A DNA stretch of 64,000 nucleotides from Ailanthus altissimus. Lineage: Eukaryota > Streptophyta > Magnoliopsida > Sapindales > Simaroubaceae. A program made the position numbers and the translations under genes. Positions 1-10,900 of the stretch are shown one piece after another. Location of the stretch: assembly GCA_946807835.1 (NCBI GenBank), contig OX327683.1:36763001-36827000 (forward strand), given 5' to 3'. The first letter of the stretch is position 1. Each line of letters begins with the position of its first letter. The notes below the pieces were generated by a model that was given only the letters and a program-made list of their open reading frames with translations, did not search any database and was not told where the DNA came from.

Positions 1-97
1 TGAGTATGATGCAAACAATGCTATGTCATCTTTGTAATAATCACCTGTTTCATTTTTGTTTCTATATTTATCTATATTTAACATGATAATTGAACAG

Positions 98-211
98 GAA
101 CTGACGAGAAAAGAAATTAGCAAAAGTCGCGCTGGTGGTTTCTCTTTATTGTTTGTCCTGCTAATTGGCCTCCTTGGTGTCCTGGTTGGCTATCTGGTGA
201 AAAGAACTTAG
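98..211 (+). CDS. VAP27: VAP27-type vesicle-associated membrane protein, last exon (partial)
   Basis: This is the 3'-terminal coding exon of a gene whose earlier exons lie outside the window. A splice acceptor (..ttgaacAG) ends at 97 and the reading frame runs 37 codons to TAG at 209-211. It starts ELTRKEISKSRAGG, a basic stretch, followed by a hydrophobic helix (FSLLFVLLIGLLGVLVGYL) and the tail VKRT. This is the C-terminal tail anchor of plant VAP27/PVA proteins, which sit in the ER membrane and use an N-terminal MSP domain (not in this window) to bind partners at ER-plasma membrane and ER-endosome contacts. The GxxxG-like spacing in the helix fits the dimerising tail anchor of the family. 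Bases 1-97 are the preceding intron. Family assignment rests only on the anchor and linker, so the paralogue cannot be fixed. Confidence 0.75.
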   Translation, partial: ELTRKEISKSRAGGFSLLFVLLIGLLGVLVGYLVKRT

Positions 212-700
212 CAGCTGCAGTTATTCATCCCTGGATGATGTGAGCTTCAATATTATTTTAATGTGTATAATCTTTAGTCCCATTATGTATTATTAACAGT
301 TTGGATGATTGATTTTGTTTTGAGGTGGAAGATATCTATTTCTCGAACAAGGTGTGGCTAGGTAGGTTTAGGCTATTATGTAAAGCCAAAAACTGTCTGT
401 GAATGAATTGACCAGATGTTGACTTTTGGAATTGATTTAATCATATTTACTCAGTCTTCCCCATTGATTCAGTTGTAATTCTTGAATTTGTAATGCAACG
501 ATAATTTGGCTTTGCTCGGAGCTTATTTGTCCAATTTCAATCAACACGAAGGGCAGAGAAGACAAATACCGAAGTGTATATTGTCTACCCTGCTGTTTTC
601 TGTAGAGATGTTTTGATATATTACCTCTGTAAATAGTAAAAACATGCAATCTACTGTGAATTTGGTTTAGGCATACACATAACAAATATATTGAAGTGTT
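212..700 (+). other. 3' untranslated and downstream region of the VAP27-type gene
   Basis: The region is AT-rich and follows the stop codon. Small ORFs on the opposite strand (for example 437-685) have no recognisable domain and look like chance frames. No clear single polyadenylation signal decides the transcript end. Confidence 0.4.
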
Positions 701-738
701 TATTAAAGGAGGAATACATGTAAAACATACGTGTACAG

Positions 739-924
739 CTAATTATTGACGGGCGTTATTGCAGTTGTGGCTTCCGTTTCTGGGCTTGGAATAGGCTTCT
801 TTTTGCGCGGACAAGACCAGCGTTGGCGCTGGTCGTGATTCTGACATCGCCCTATTCCTCGAGCTATGAAGGCCCCAAACATGGCCCCCATGATAAACGT
901 GACCCCAGTCATGACCACGCTCAT
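739..924 (-). CDS. Possible 61-aa single-pass membrane protein, unknown family
   Basis: The frame starts at ATG 922-924 (MSVVMTGVTFIMGAMFGAFIARGIG...) and ends at 739. A longer version in the same frame would need a GTG start at 942, so the ATG is preferred. Residues 3-24 form one hydrophobic, glycine-rich segment (VVMTGVTFIMGAMFGAFIA). A basic, polar tail follows, with QRQRWSCPRKKKP and a Thr/Pro/Asn-rich end. The layout suggests a small organellar or endomembrane protein with a basic tail, but I do not recognise the family. A decayed relative of the same stretch lies at 10645-10900, which suggests that the sequence was once duplicated as a unit. It may instead be the last exon of a longer gene. 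Confidence 0.4.
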   Translation of the reverse strand: MSVVMTGVTFIMGAMFGAFIARGIGRCQNHDQRQRWSCPRKKKPIPSPETEATTAITPVNN

Positions 925-1519
925 TTTCCGAAGAAGCTGCACTAGATCTTCTGATGCTGATATATGTTACAGGAGAAAGCAAATTAATGGGAACTAGAGA
1001 TTAGAGATGAAGGCTGGCGATTGATTCGCTTGATGGTCGATTTGGGGTGTGATTGTAATTTATTCTTCAGAGTGCCTTGGTGCTCAAGAATTCTTACATC
1101 AGCTGATCCATTATTAAATTTGAGGTCTCGAAGACATTATAGGGGAAAGAAAATAATTGGTGCTTGCTCAAGGTTTTTCTCAGTTAGTGGATTGCTTGGA
1201 AACTTACGGCGCCTCTTCCCGTATATTTTAGAGCTCATTGGATATGATTGTTGACGTCAGTGGGTTTAATTTGATGCCGATGGCTAATTTTCTTTTAAAA
1301 ACATTTGGTCAATTATGTCTGCGATTCTTCTCATGCAAACCTCGAAGAAAGAAAATTTAAAAAACACTGGTTATCAATGCGAGTGATCCAATCTAGAAAC
1401 CAGAATCCACATCAATGGCGAAAAGAGATGCAAATCGGTGCGTGTTGTTGCAGTATTTTCGTCAAATGTTTTCCACTATCGTAAAGCTTCTGAAAGTAAA
1501 AAGATGGGTTTGTTTAATA
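925..1519. other. Intergenic, upstream of the small membrane-protein ORF
   Basis: I see no conserved coding potential here. A plus-strand ORF at 1021-1254 has no recognisable motif. The stretch ends at the target site of the gypsy element. Confidence 0.4.
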
Positions 1520-1524
1520 ACTAT

Positions 1525-2859
1525 TGACAGCATCCGACTCAAGTTTTTTTAAAAAATTTAAATAGATCTTGTGATGATACGAGACTAATATATTTTATAT
1601 TAATTGTATTTGATACAATAAAATTATATATTTCAACAAAAGTGTATATGTATATTTTAATATACATAAAAATATATAAATACACAGACGAGACATTCAT
1701 ATATAACTATGCGTGTCATGGCTAATTTTAAAATATAAAAATTGTATTAAATTGTACAAACTTTTATGATAACTTGAAAAAAAATAAAAAAATAGTGAGC
1801 TTGTGACTCAATGAGTGGACATAATTAAAAAAATTTATATATATTGTACACGTATAACTATGTAAAATAAAATAATCATGAAACTGTATACTGAGTAGTC
1901 AATAAATTTGTACTAAAAATATAAACTGTTATAAAATCTGTATTAAAATTAAAATCATAATATAATATTGAGGATATAAAAATCTGAAAGTGTAAACTAT
2001 TATAAAATTTAGTATCAAGTTGAATATATGTAACATTACTCTGGAAATATGTACTATATATATATTGAAAATCATATCAAACTTGTACCCAAGGAAAAAT
2101 TGATTTAACTTGGCGGAATAATTCATGCACAGGTAGAGCGGGGGATCTGAGCTGATTTAACCCAACGGAATGCTGCATCACTCGGACAGAGTAAACTAAA
2201 CTGGTTTAACGCATACGTAGAGCAACTACACTAAAGGGAAGGGTACACATATGGTGATTCAAAAACTACTATTATATAATATCATGAAAGTATAGTTATT
2301 TTAAAATAAATATCTTTGTACTGAATATAATTATAAATTATACTATAAACAAGTTTAAAATATTTTTGAATATATTAATTAGCACAAATATTTATCTGTC
2401 TAAAATAAATCATGAATAAATCTGATAACGTGTAATTAAATCATAAACTACTATATTAAAAATATATAAAATATATATAATTATCTACTCACAAAAAGTA
2501 TATTAATCTTGAGCTCGTTTTAGATTTTAGAGTCTATTAGCTATCGGTACTCCTCCTATAACATAAGGTATAAAAATATATCATTAGTACCGAGATGTAT
2601 TATAATATTGAAATATAAATATTTTAATATCGTAAAACTATTACCTACTAAATCACTGAGTATAAATCTAACTACCCAGATTAATTTCTTAAAATTTCTT
2701 ATATATATTTTTTCTCTGTCCTTTTTACTTACCTACAGGAAATGAAATAACTTCATTTACATAACCAATTTGACCGGCAACATATTCAATAAATATTAAA
2801 TTTCCTTCACGTGTTAGAAACTTTTTCCCATAGCACAACCTTTCATCAACATTTCACTT

Positions 2860-2896
<37 letters not shown>

Positions 2897-3025
2897 GCCA
2901 CTAATCCGCATCCAAGCAAGCATGTGCCACCTCCAAATTTCCCTTTTCTTAAACATCCTAGCGTGCTTATATGCCTGCCAAGTTTCATGCGAAAAAAAAA
3001 TGACTTCTTAGTCATGTGCATTATA
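1525..3025 (-). repeat. 3' LTR of the gypsy element
   Basis: It is homologous over its length to 7946-9304 and to the solo copy 31307-32773; for example all three share a block reading gtgag/aacttatggctca-like sequence about 270 bp in. It contains a TA microsatellite (2864-2893) absent from the other LTR. The inner end reads TATA where the sister LTR has TACA, so the terminal dinucleotide has decayed. Confidence 0.85.
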
Positions 3026-6000
3026 ATTTTTTTCTCTTTATAAGAATTTTATCCTCAAAATTTATATACTTGTCTGAAACAAATAAGAATATTGAACTCT
3101 CATCTGATCCTCTCACTCACATGTAGCTTATTCTACTGCATGCTTCCTTTATAAGACTTTAACTAGTGAAATAATCTTATTATGTAGTACTTGCTGACGA
3201 TAGTCCACTATTTGAACAGGTTCCTCATCATAAGTCAAGTCTGTCATCAACTGAACTGGCTGAGTAACTAGAATATGAGAAGGGTCAGGTATATACTTCC
3301 ACAACATAGAAACATGAAACACATCATGAATGCGTGACAACTCAGACGGTAATGCTAAGCGGTACGCAACCATACTAACCTTCTCTATAATCTCATATGG
3401 CCCAATATATCGGGAACTTAATTTTTCTTATTTTCCAAAATGAAGCACACCCTTCCATGGTGAGATCTGTAAGAAGACTCTGTTTCTTACTTTAAACTCA
3501 AGCTGTCTACGGCGTTTATCTGCATAACTCTTCTATCTGTCTTGAGCTGCCTTGAGTCTATCTCTGATAATACTGATATTCTCACTAGTGGCTTGGATAA
3601 TCTCTTGACCTAACAATTTTCTTTCTCTAACCTCATCCCAGCAAATCAGAATTCTGCATTTTCTTTTAAATAAAGCCTCATATGACACCATTTGAATGCT
3701 AGACTGATAACTATTATTATATGCAAACTCCATCAATGGTAAATAATCATCCCAATTACCCTTAAGCTGCAACATATAGGATTTGAGCATATCCTCTAAT
3801 ATTTGTATAGTTCTTTCTAACTACCCATCTGTCTGAGGATGAAAAGCTATACTAAAGTTTAACTTAGTACTTAAGGCCTTCTGTAAGCTAAGCAAGAATC
3901 TAAAAGTGAATCGAGAATTTCTATCTGATACGATAGACACTAGATCCCTATGTAACCGTACAATCTCACTCACATACAAATGAATCGGCCTATCTAATGA
4001 GTATGAAATGAGCAAACTTTGTGAGTCGATCAACAATCACCCAAATACTATCATGATTACTCCGAGTACGTGGAAGCCCAATAAAAAAAGTCCATGGTGA
4101 TATGTTCCCACTTTCATTCAAGAACTGGATGTGGTTGAGATAATCCTGTTAATCTCTATTTTTGTGCCTTAACCTGCTGACAAATCAGGCAATGAGATAC
4201 AAACTCTATAATCTCTCTTTTCATACCTTGCCACCATAATGTTCTCTCAGAGTACGATACATTTTAGTGCTGCCAAGATGCATAGCAAAAGCTGAGCTGT
4301 GAGCTTCTTCTAAAATATGCTTTTTTAACTCTGATATATTCGGAACACAAAGTCTATTACCTATAACTAATTTCCCATCATCTTTCAATGTTAAATCAAT
4401 CCATATTCTATTCCTTACTTCTTGCTTAATTTAACTAAATTAGGATACTAATATTGTATCTCTCAAATTTGATCAATCAACATAGACTTAACTTAAAAAT
4501 GTGCTAGAAGGACTCTAGATTCATCTACAGACAATTCAACCCCTATAGATCTTAATTCAACTAACAATGGAAGATAAGTCACCTTCAAATAAGCTATAGA
4601 GTTAGAAGACTTCTTATTGAGTGCACTTGCTATCACACTCGCCTTGCCTGGATGATAGTTAATTATACAGTCATAATATTTTATTAGCTCTAACCATCTC
4701 CGCTGTCTCAGATTCAGATATTTCTATGTGAACAAATACTTTAAACTCTTATGATTAGTGAAGATTTAACATGTGACACCATATAAATAATGTTTCTAAA
4801 TCTTCAAGGCGAATATTACTGCTGCCAGTTCTAAATCATGAGTTAGATAATTCAACTTATGTTTTTTAAGCTGCCTAGAAACATAAGCCATCACCTTACC
4901 ATGCTGCATCAATACACAACCTAATCCCTGTCTAGAAGCATCACTATAAATTATAAATTCTTCGGTGCCAAATAAAAGAGTAAGAACATAAGTTAAAGTC
5001 AATCTCTTTTAAGTTCTTGAAAATTACGTTCACATTCATTAGTTCATACAAACTTTACATTTTTTTTAGTTAACTTTGTAAGCGATGCAGCAATCTTAGA
5101 GAAGTTCTTAAAAAATCTCTGATAATAACCTGCTAGACCAAGAAAACTTCTAATTTCTGTCATATTAACTGGTCGCTCCTAATTTACCATAACTTCAGAG
5201 GATCCACATAAATTTCATCTGCAGAGATCGCATGGCCTAGAAATATAACTTTATCTAGCCAGAATTGACATTTGTTGAACTTAACATATAACTGTTTATT
5301 CCTCAAAATTTGTAACACTATCCTCCAATTTTCTGCATGCTCCTTTGTACTCCGTGAATATATAAAAATATCATCAATAAATACTATAACAAATTGATTA
5401 AAATAGGGACAAAATACTCTATTCATAAGATTCATAAATGCTGCTGTAGCATTAGTCAACCCAAATGACATTACTAAAAACTTATAATGCCATATCGAGT
5501 TCTGAAAGCAATTTTAGACACATCAGTATCTCTGATCTTTAACTGATGATACCCTGATCGTAGATCTATCTTTGAGAAAACATTTGCAGCTTGTAACTAA
5601 TCAAATAAATCATCAATGTCAGGGAGTGGTTACTTGTTGCGTATAGTGACTTTATTTAGCTCCCAATAATCAATGCATAGCCTTAAAGTTCTATCATTTT
5701 TTTTTACAAATAATATCGATGCTCTTCATGGTGATATACTAGGTCTAATGAAACTCTTATCTACTAATTTTTGTAACTGAGTTTTTAATTCTTTTAAATT
5801 CGAGGAGGCCATTCTGTATGGTGCTTTGCAGATAGGAGCTGTGTCTGGAACTAAATCAATCTCTTTATCTAGTGGTAAGCCTGAAAGGTCTTCATGAAAT
5901 ACATCTGAAAAATCTTTGACTACCAGAATATCTTCTAATTTAGCCTCATTGACTCTAGTATCAATAACATGTGCCAAATATGGTGGACATCATTTTTTAA

Positions 6001-7844
6001 GTAACCGTTTAGCTATCATAGTAGATATAACACAGGATGGAAGAACTCATCGCTCTTCACAAAAAATAATATCAGGCTTTCCATGTCTTTTAAATATAAC
6101 ATCCTTTCGAGAATAGTCTACAGTAGCATGGTGATTAGCTAACCAGTCCATCTCAAGTATTGCATCAAAATCATGTATATTAAGATAAATTAAATCTGCT
6201 ACCATATCACTACTACCCATTTGGATAACACAACCCTAAAATACATTCTTAGCTAATAACGATTCTCCAACCGGTGTGGCTACCACCAAGCTACAATCTA
6301 GAAGTTTTAACACTTTATCTAGATGCATAACAAAAATGCGGGAAATAAGAGAATGCATAGAGCCGAGATCAATTAAAATATGGACATCTCCGCCAAAAAT
6401 AATTAGCATACCTATAACAATATCTGGGATAGCTTGTGCCTCTTGCTGAGTCAAAGCAAATACACATGCTTGGATACGAGGTCGACCTGGCTAACCCCTC
6501 TGTGGATTTTTATTAGCTCCTAAAATTCTAGGCTGTAGACTAGTACAAGAAATAGGCTCTTCTGTCTGAGATTCTTCATGCCTCTGAATATTTCCATCAC
6601 CACCTTAAAAACCCCGAGAAGTTGTACTCTGTACTAAGCTAGTACTCCAAAGAAGAAGAGGGTAATCTCTCTTCAAATGTCTAATTTGTCTGCAATGATA
6701 GCAACCTCTAAAACCTCTTAAAATACTATCCTTCATGATACCTACCACAAATAAAACATTGAGGGTACTTTCTCATGATAGCACTACTACTTAATCGACT
6801 AACACCCTGAGGCCTCTGACTCCTAATGTTGCTTCCAATAGATAGGGGCACAAAACTTTAGCTAGAACTCTGTCTCTGTCCTCTTGATAGTATAGGGCTC
6901 TGACTATACAGTTGTCTACTTGAATACCCTGTATGGGATGTCTTGACTCCAGGTGCTCTACTACTACTTGATCCACAATCTGACCTACTATGGCCTTGTT
7001 TCAGCTTCAATGACTGGGCTTTGTGTGTCTCCACCAGGCTTCTCTCAGCTTTCATTGCAGCCCCTACTAACTCACTGAAATCACTGTACCCCATGGCTGT
7101 AATTGTTATCCTGATATTGCCTTTAAGGTCCTGTTTAAATCTCTTACATTTATCCCCCTCATTCTATATTACATATGAAGTGAATCTTGATAACTCTATA
7201 AATCAATTCTTGTATTCCTCTACTGTCATCGATCTCTATTCCAACTCAAAGAATTTACTAGCCTGGATGTCTTGGTAAACCATAGGAAAGAATTTAACAT
7301 TAAATTCTTTACAAAAATCAACCCAACTAATCACTTCTCCATATCTACGTAATACTGATTTTCATCAATGGTATGCCCCACCCTCAAGTAAAAATGTAGC
7401 AAAGAAAACCCTTTCATTATCAGTACAACTAAAAACATTAAATATCTGTTCTACTCTAGTCAACTATGACTCTGCATCAGCTGGCTTTATAATGCTTGAA
7501 AAATTCTCTACCCCTAAACTATAAACACGCTCTATTATGTTCTTTCTCTTGGGTTGTCCCCGTGTTTGTCTCTCCACTACAACTATAACTAACTGAGCCA
7601 GTCTATCTATGGATTGCTCTAAGGCAGGTCTACCAAGTTGTCCCTATATAGGTTGTATCACAGGTTGTGGTACTGACTAAGGGTGTATCTCATCTACAAT
7701 AGGATTAGGCAGGGTTTGAGGTATGGGTACAGGGGGAAATGAATCAGGTACTTCCTCTCTAATAGGTTCCTCCCTTTTATCTGGTATTGAAGGATTTTCT
7801 AGTTCAGCCACAAGTTTCATGCAAGATCGACCACATGAACGCAT
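3026..7844 (-). pseudogene. Decayed gag-pol of the gypsy chromovirus
   Basis: Read on the minus strand from an ATG at 7844. Gag capsid sequence (about 7840-6860) includes NEGDKCKRFKQDLKGNI- and MTVEEYKN-like blocks. A zinc knuckle near 6700 (CYHCRQIRHLKRDY) has lost its last cysteine. Retropepsin lies near 6236-6454 with LIDLGSMHSLIS, where the catalytic DSG/DTG is now DLG. RT lies at about 5977-5184 with FIDD in place of YxDD. RNase H is at 5002-4796 (IIYSDAS..GLGCVL), and the integrase core is at about 4036-3533, including FHPQTDG. A chromodomain-type C-terminus follows at 3373-3080 (HDVFHVSMLWKY, then EEPVQI). The frame is cut by many stops, several at sites where the family has Trp or Arg. 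The chromodomain and its order after integrase place it with plant chromoviruses, probably near Tekay/Del. No functional product is possible. Confidence 0.85.
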
Positions 7845-7945
7845 GATGAAAATCTATAAAATGCAACAAATCATTAATGACATATCTAACATGCATGTAT
7901 CATATACTAGTTTACAGAATCTAAAACCATGCTTTGATACCAAAC

Positions 7946-9304
7946 TGACTAGACCAGACCCAAGCCCTCCTTAAGAATCGAGGCGGATCCTGCTATGACA
8001 TAGGACTAACATACTCTTTACTCATTGCATTTAATACAACGAGACTACGTGTCTCAACAAAAGTGTATATATGTACTCTATTATACATAAAGATATACAA
8101 ATACACAAACTGAGATAAATAGGTGAAATAGAAAAAAGGGTGAGCTTATGGCTCAGTGAGTGGACATAGTTAGAAAATGTTATATACTTTATATGTATTG
8201 TACACGTATAAATTTATAAAATAAAATAATCATGAAACTGTATACTGAGTAGTCAATAAACTTATACTGAAAGTATGAGCTGTCATAAAATCTATGATAA
8301 AACTAAAATCATAACATAATATTGGGGATCTAAAAATCTGAAAGCGTAAACTATTATAAAATATATTATCAAGTTGAATATATGTAACATAGTTCTGGAA
8401 ACATGTACTACATATATATTAAAAATCACACCAATCTTGTACTCGAAAAAAAACTGGTCTAACCTAGCGGAATAACTCACACACAGATAGAGCGGGAGAT
8501 CTGAGTTGGTCTAACCCGACGGAATGCTGCATCGCTCGGGCAGAGTAAACTAAACTGGTCTAACGCATACGTAGAGCAATTACACTACTAAAGGGGAGGG
8601 TACGCATATGATGGTTCAAAAATTACTATTATATAATATTAAGGAAGTATAATTATTTTAAAATAAATATCTTTGTACTGAATATAATCATAAACTATAC
8701 TATAAAAAAGTCTAAAATATTTCTTGTTTTAAATCATAAATTACTGTATTAAAAACATATAGAATGTATATAGTTATTCACTCACAATAAATATACTAAT
8801 TTTGAGCTGATTCTGAATTTTAGAATCTACCAACTATCGGTACTACTCCTATAACATAGAGTATAAATATATTATTAGTATCAATATATATTATAATATT
8901 AAAATATAAATATTTTAATATCGTAAAATTATTACTTATTAAATTATTGAGTAAAAATCTAACTATTTAAACTAATTTTTTAAATTTTTTTATATATTTT
9001 TTTTTCTCTTATCTTTTTTTCCTCTCGACTCCCTTCTTCTTCTTTTTCTCTTTCCTTTCTCCTTCTCTCGGCTTACCTACAGGAAAGAAAACAACTTCCT
9101 TTATAGAGCAAATTTTGACCAGCAACATATACAATAAAATATTAAATTACCTCTACGTGTTAGAATCTTTCTCTCCCATATATAATCCGCATCCAATCAA
9201 GCACGTGCCACCTCCAAATTTCCCTTTTCTTAAACATCCTAGCATATTTACATGCATGCCAGGTTTCATGCAAGAAAAGTAGCTTTTTAACCACGTGCAT
9301 TACA
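7946..9304 (-). repeat. 5' LTR of the gypsy element
   Basis: It begins TGACTAGACC (plus strand) directly beside the primer binding site and ends ..GCATTACA before the ACTAT duplication. It is 1359 bp, about 140 bp shorter than its partner because of indels, and contains a pyrimidine-rich run near 9000-9070. Confidence 0.85.
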
Positions 9305-9309
9305 ACTAT

Positions 9310-10096
9310 AGAGAGTCGGAGACTTAACAATTGGGCCTTAAATTTAATTAGATAACCTTCTTATAATGGGTAAGTTTATTTTGGGCAGTCCAATGGATCA
9401 TGAGTAGGATCAAAATCTGGATACAATTCATCAAGAAATCTTTGTATTTGTGTCGCATAGTACATCGAATAAAAATTAAATAAATAAATAAATAATATTA
9501 TTTAATAAATTAATATTTTGAGTCAATAATAATATTACTTAAAAAATAATAGAATGAACTATTATAGATTAAATGAGCTATTAAAAATCTTGAGATCTTA
9601 AATCTTAAAAATTAATTTAAATTATTAAATCAAATTACAAATTAAATCTAACAGATACAATAATCTTCGAATCAAATTAAAAATTAAATATAACAAATAC
9701 AAATAATTTTACTTTCAATACTAAATTTTTTTCCGAGTATTGTACAATAATTCCACTGTGTAAAGTGTTGCATACTATGAAGTGTTTCTCAATTAATCTA
9801 GTATTTTTTTTATTTTCACTCTTGAAACCTGGTTACAAATCAGTTATTAACTTTCTTGGAAGGGACGAGAGAAGTTAAACAGGCAAATCAATCACGAACG
9901 TCCAAGTCTCTTGGATGTTGCTGCGTCGATAAAACAAATGTAAAGATTGAGTACAAGAAAAAGAATATAATGTCAGATCACCCAGAGGATTTATGACTAT
10001 TCTGAGGGCTTAGCCACAAAGTAAAATTAAAAAAAGGTACTGCATAACAATTTTTCAGATTTTATTAATAATAAAGAGCAAAATAAAATCATGATT
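9310..10096. other. Intergenic, AT-rich
   Basis: I see no gene, tRNA or repeat of note. The stretch is dominated by A/T runs between 9470 and 9740. Confidence 0.4.
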
Positions 10097-10441
10097 TTAC
10101 ATGCTTAACGAGCCAGCCATGCACGCATACTCGTCTTTATTATGAAAACAGAATGGTAACGATGACAGAAGGTGTGATATAAATTTTGTTAATGGGCAGT
10201 GAAAATTGACGGGGCTCTTCACGCTGCACTTGAGTTGGAGCAATTTCAGTGAATCGATGTACGCGTTGATTCTGTACCGGTTAGATTTAATTAGAGGACA
10301 AATGCGAGTCGAAGCATCGCGGTCAAGAAAGTCAATAACAGTTTGACAACAATGTTTCTTTACAGGCCCAAATTCAGATGAACTAAGCCCTAGTTTTACA
10401 GGATTCACTGGGTAGCTGCCAGCTGCCACAATAAAGGTCAT
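10097..10441 (-). CDS. Divergent LTP/HyPRP-like ORF, possibly partial or a pseudogene
   Basis: From the first in-frame ATG at 10441 the frame gives 114 aa; the frame is open to 10486 but without an ATG. The centre reads KKHCCQTVIDFLDRDASTRIC, then PLIKSNRYRINAYIDSLKLL and a Cys. This matches the spacing of the second half of the plant 8-cysteine fold (CC..L..L.D.DAA.CLC..IK...I....SL.LL...C). The C-X-C pair has become C-P-L and the first two cysteines are absent upstream. There is no convincing signal peptide. It may be a decayed relative of the intact HyPRP gene 3 kb away (13057-13461) or the last exon of a divergent member. Function is inferred only at fold level. Confidence 0.4.
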   Translation of the reverse strand: MTFIVAAGSYPVNPVKLGLSSSEFGPVKKHCCQTVIDFLDRDASTRICPLIKSNRYRINAYIDSLKLLQLKCSVKSPVNFHCPLTKFISHLLSSLPFCFHNKDEYACMAGSLSM

Positions 10442-10644
10442 GGTATCGGAAAGTAAACTTGATGTGGCTAACAAAGTTGCATGCAATTTTGGTTAGGGAC
10501 CCTCCTTTTTACGATTTCAAATAACAAATCAAATGGGAAATCTTCAATTTAACGACATATCATATCTTGTTAATTTTTTTACGAAATGTCTTTTTCGTTC
10601 ACTTTCTGCAGCTTCTACTTTAGGGCTACATGTAGTGTTTACAG

Positions 10645-10900
10645 TTAGGTTCTACATATCATGAAAGATAAGTTAAAAGTCGTTAGGCGTCTGGTATCTT
10701 CATTCCTAGACTTGGAATAGATTTCTTTTCGAGTGCTTTGGCGAAGGCTTACTCCTTGCGTTACCAAGGCTGAAGGCCCCAAACATGGTCCCAGGTCATC
10801 AACCATTACTGTTGAGGGGCATTCATGATTAATCATTAAGAGTAAAATAATCACAAGTTTTGCTTTGAAGAGACTAGATATATTATTATGGCGACTGATT
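10645..10900 (-). pseudogene. Decayed copy of the 739-924 small-protein region
   Basis: Blocks shared with 700-1000 in the same order and orientation include tagacttggaatagatttct versus tgggcttggaataggcttct, and gaaggccccaaacatgg, identical in both. The reading frame corresponding to the hydrophobic segment is disrupted by indels. This indicates an old local duplication of the small gene. Confidence 0.5.

Larger units (their letters stand above)
1525..9304 (-). mobile_element. Complete but degenerate Ty3/gypsy chromovirus
   Basis: The element is 7.8 kb and transcribed on the minus strand. It is flanked by a perfect 5-bp target-site duplication, ACTAT, at 1520-1524 and 9305-9309. The outer plus-strand ends are TG (1525) and CA (9303-9304). 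The two LTRs are 1525-3025 and 7946-9304. Just inside the 5' LTR, the minus strand reads TGGTATCAAAGC, an initiator-Met tRNA primer binding site (7931-7943). Just inside the 3' LTR is a purine run, TAAAGAGAAAAAAAT (about 3026-3040), the polypurine tract. The internal region carries gag, protease, RT, RNase H, integrase and chromodomain remnants in that order. Divergent LTRs and many stop codons show that it is an old, inactive copy. Confidence 0.92.
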
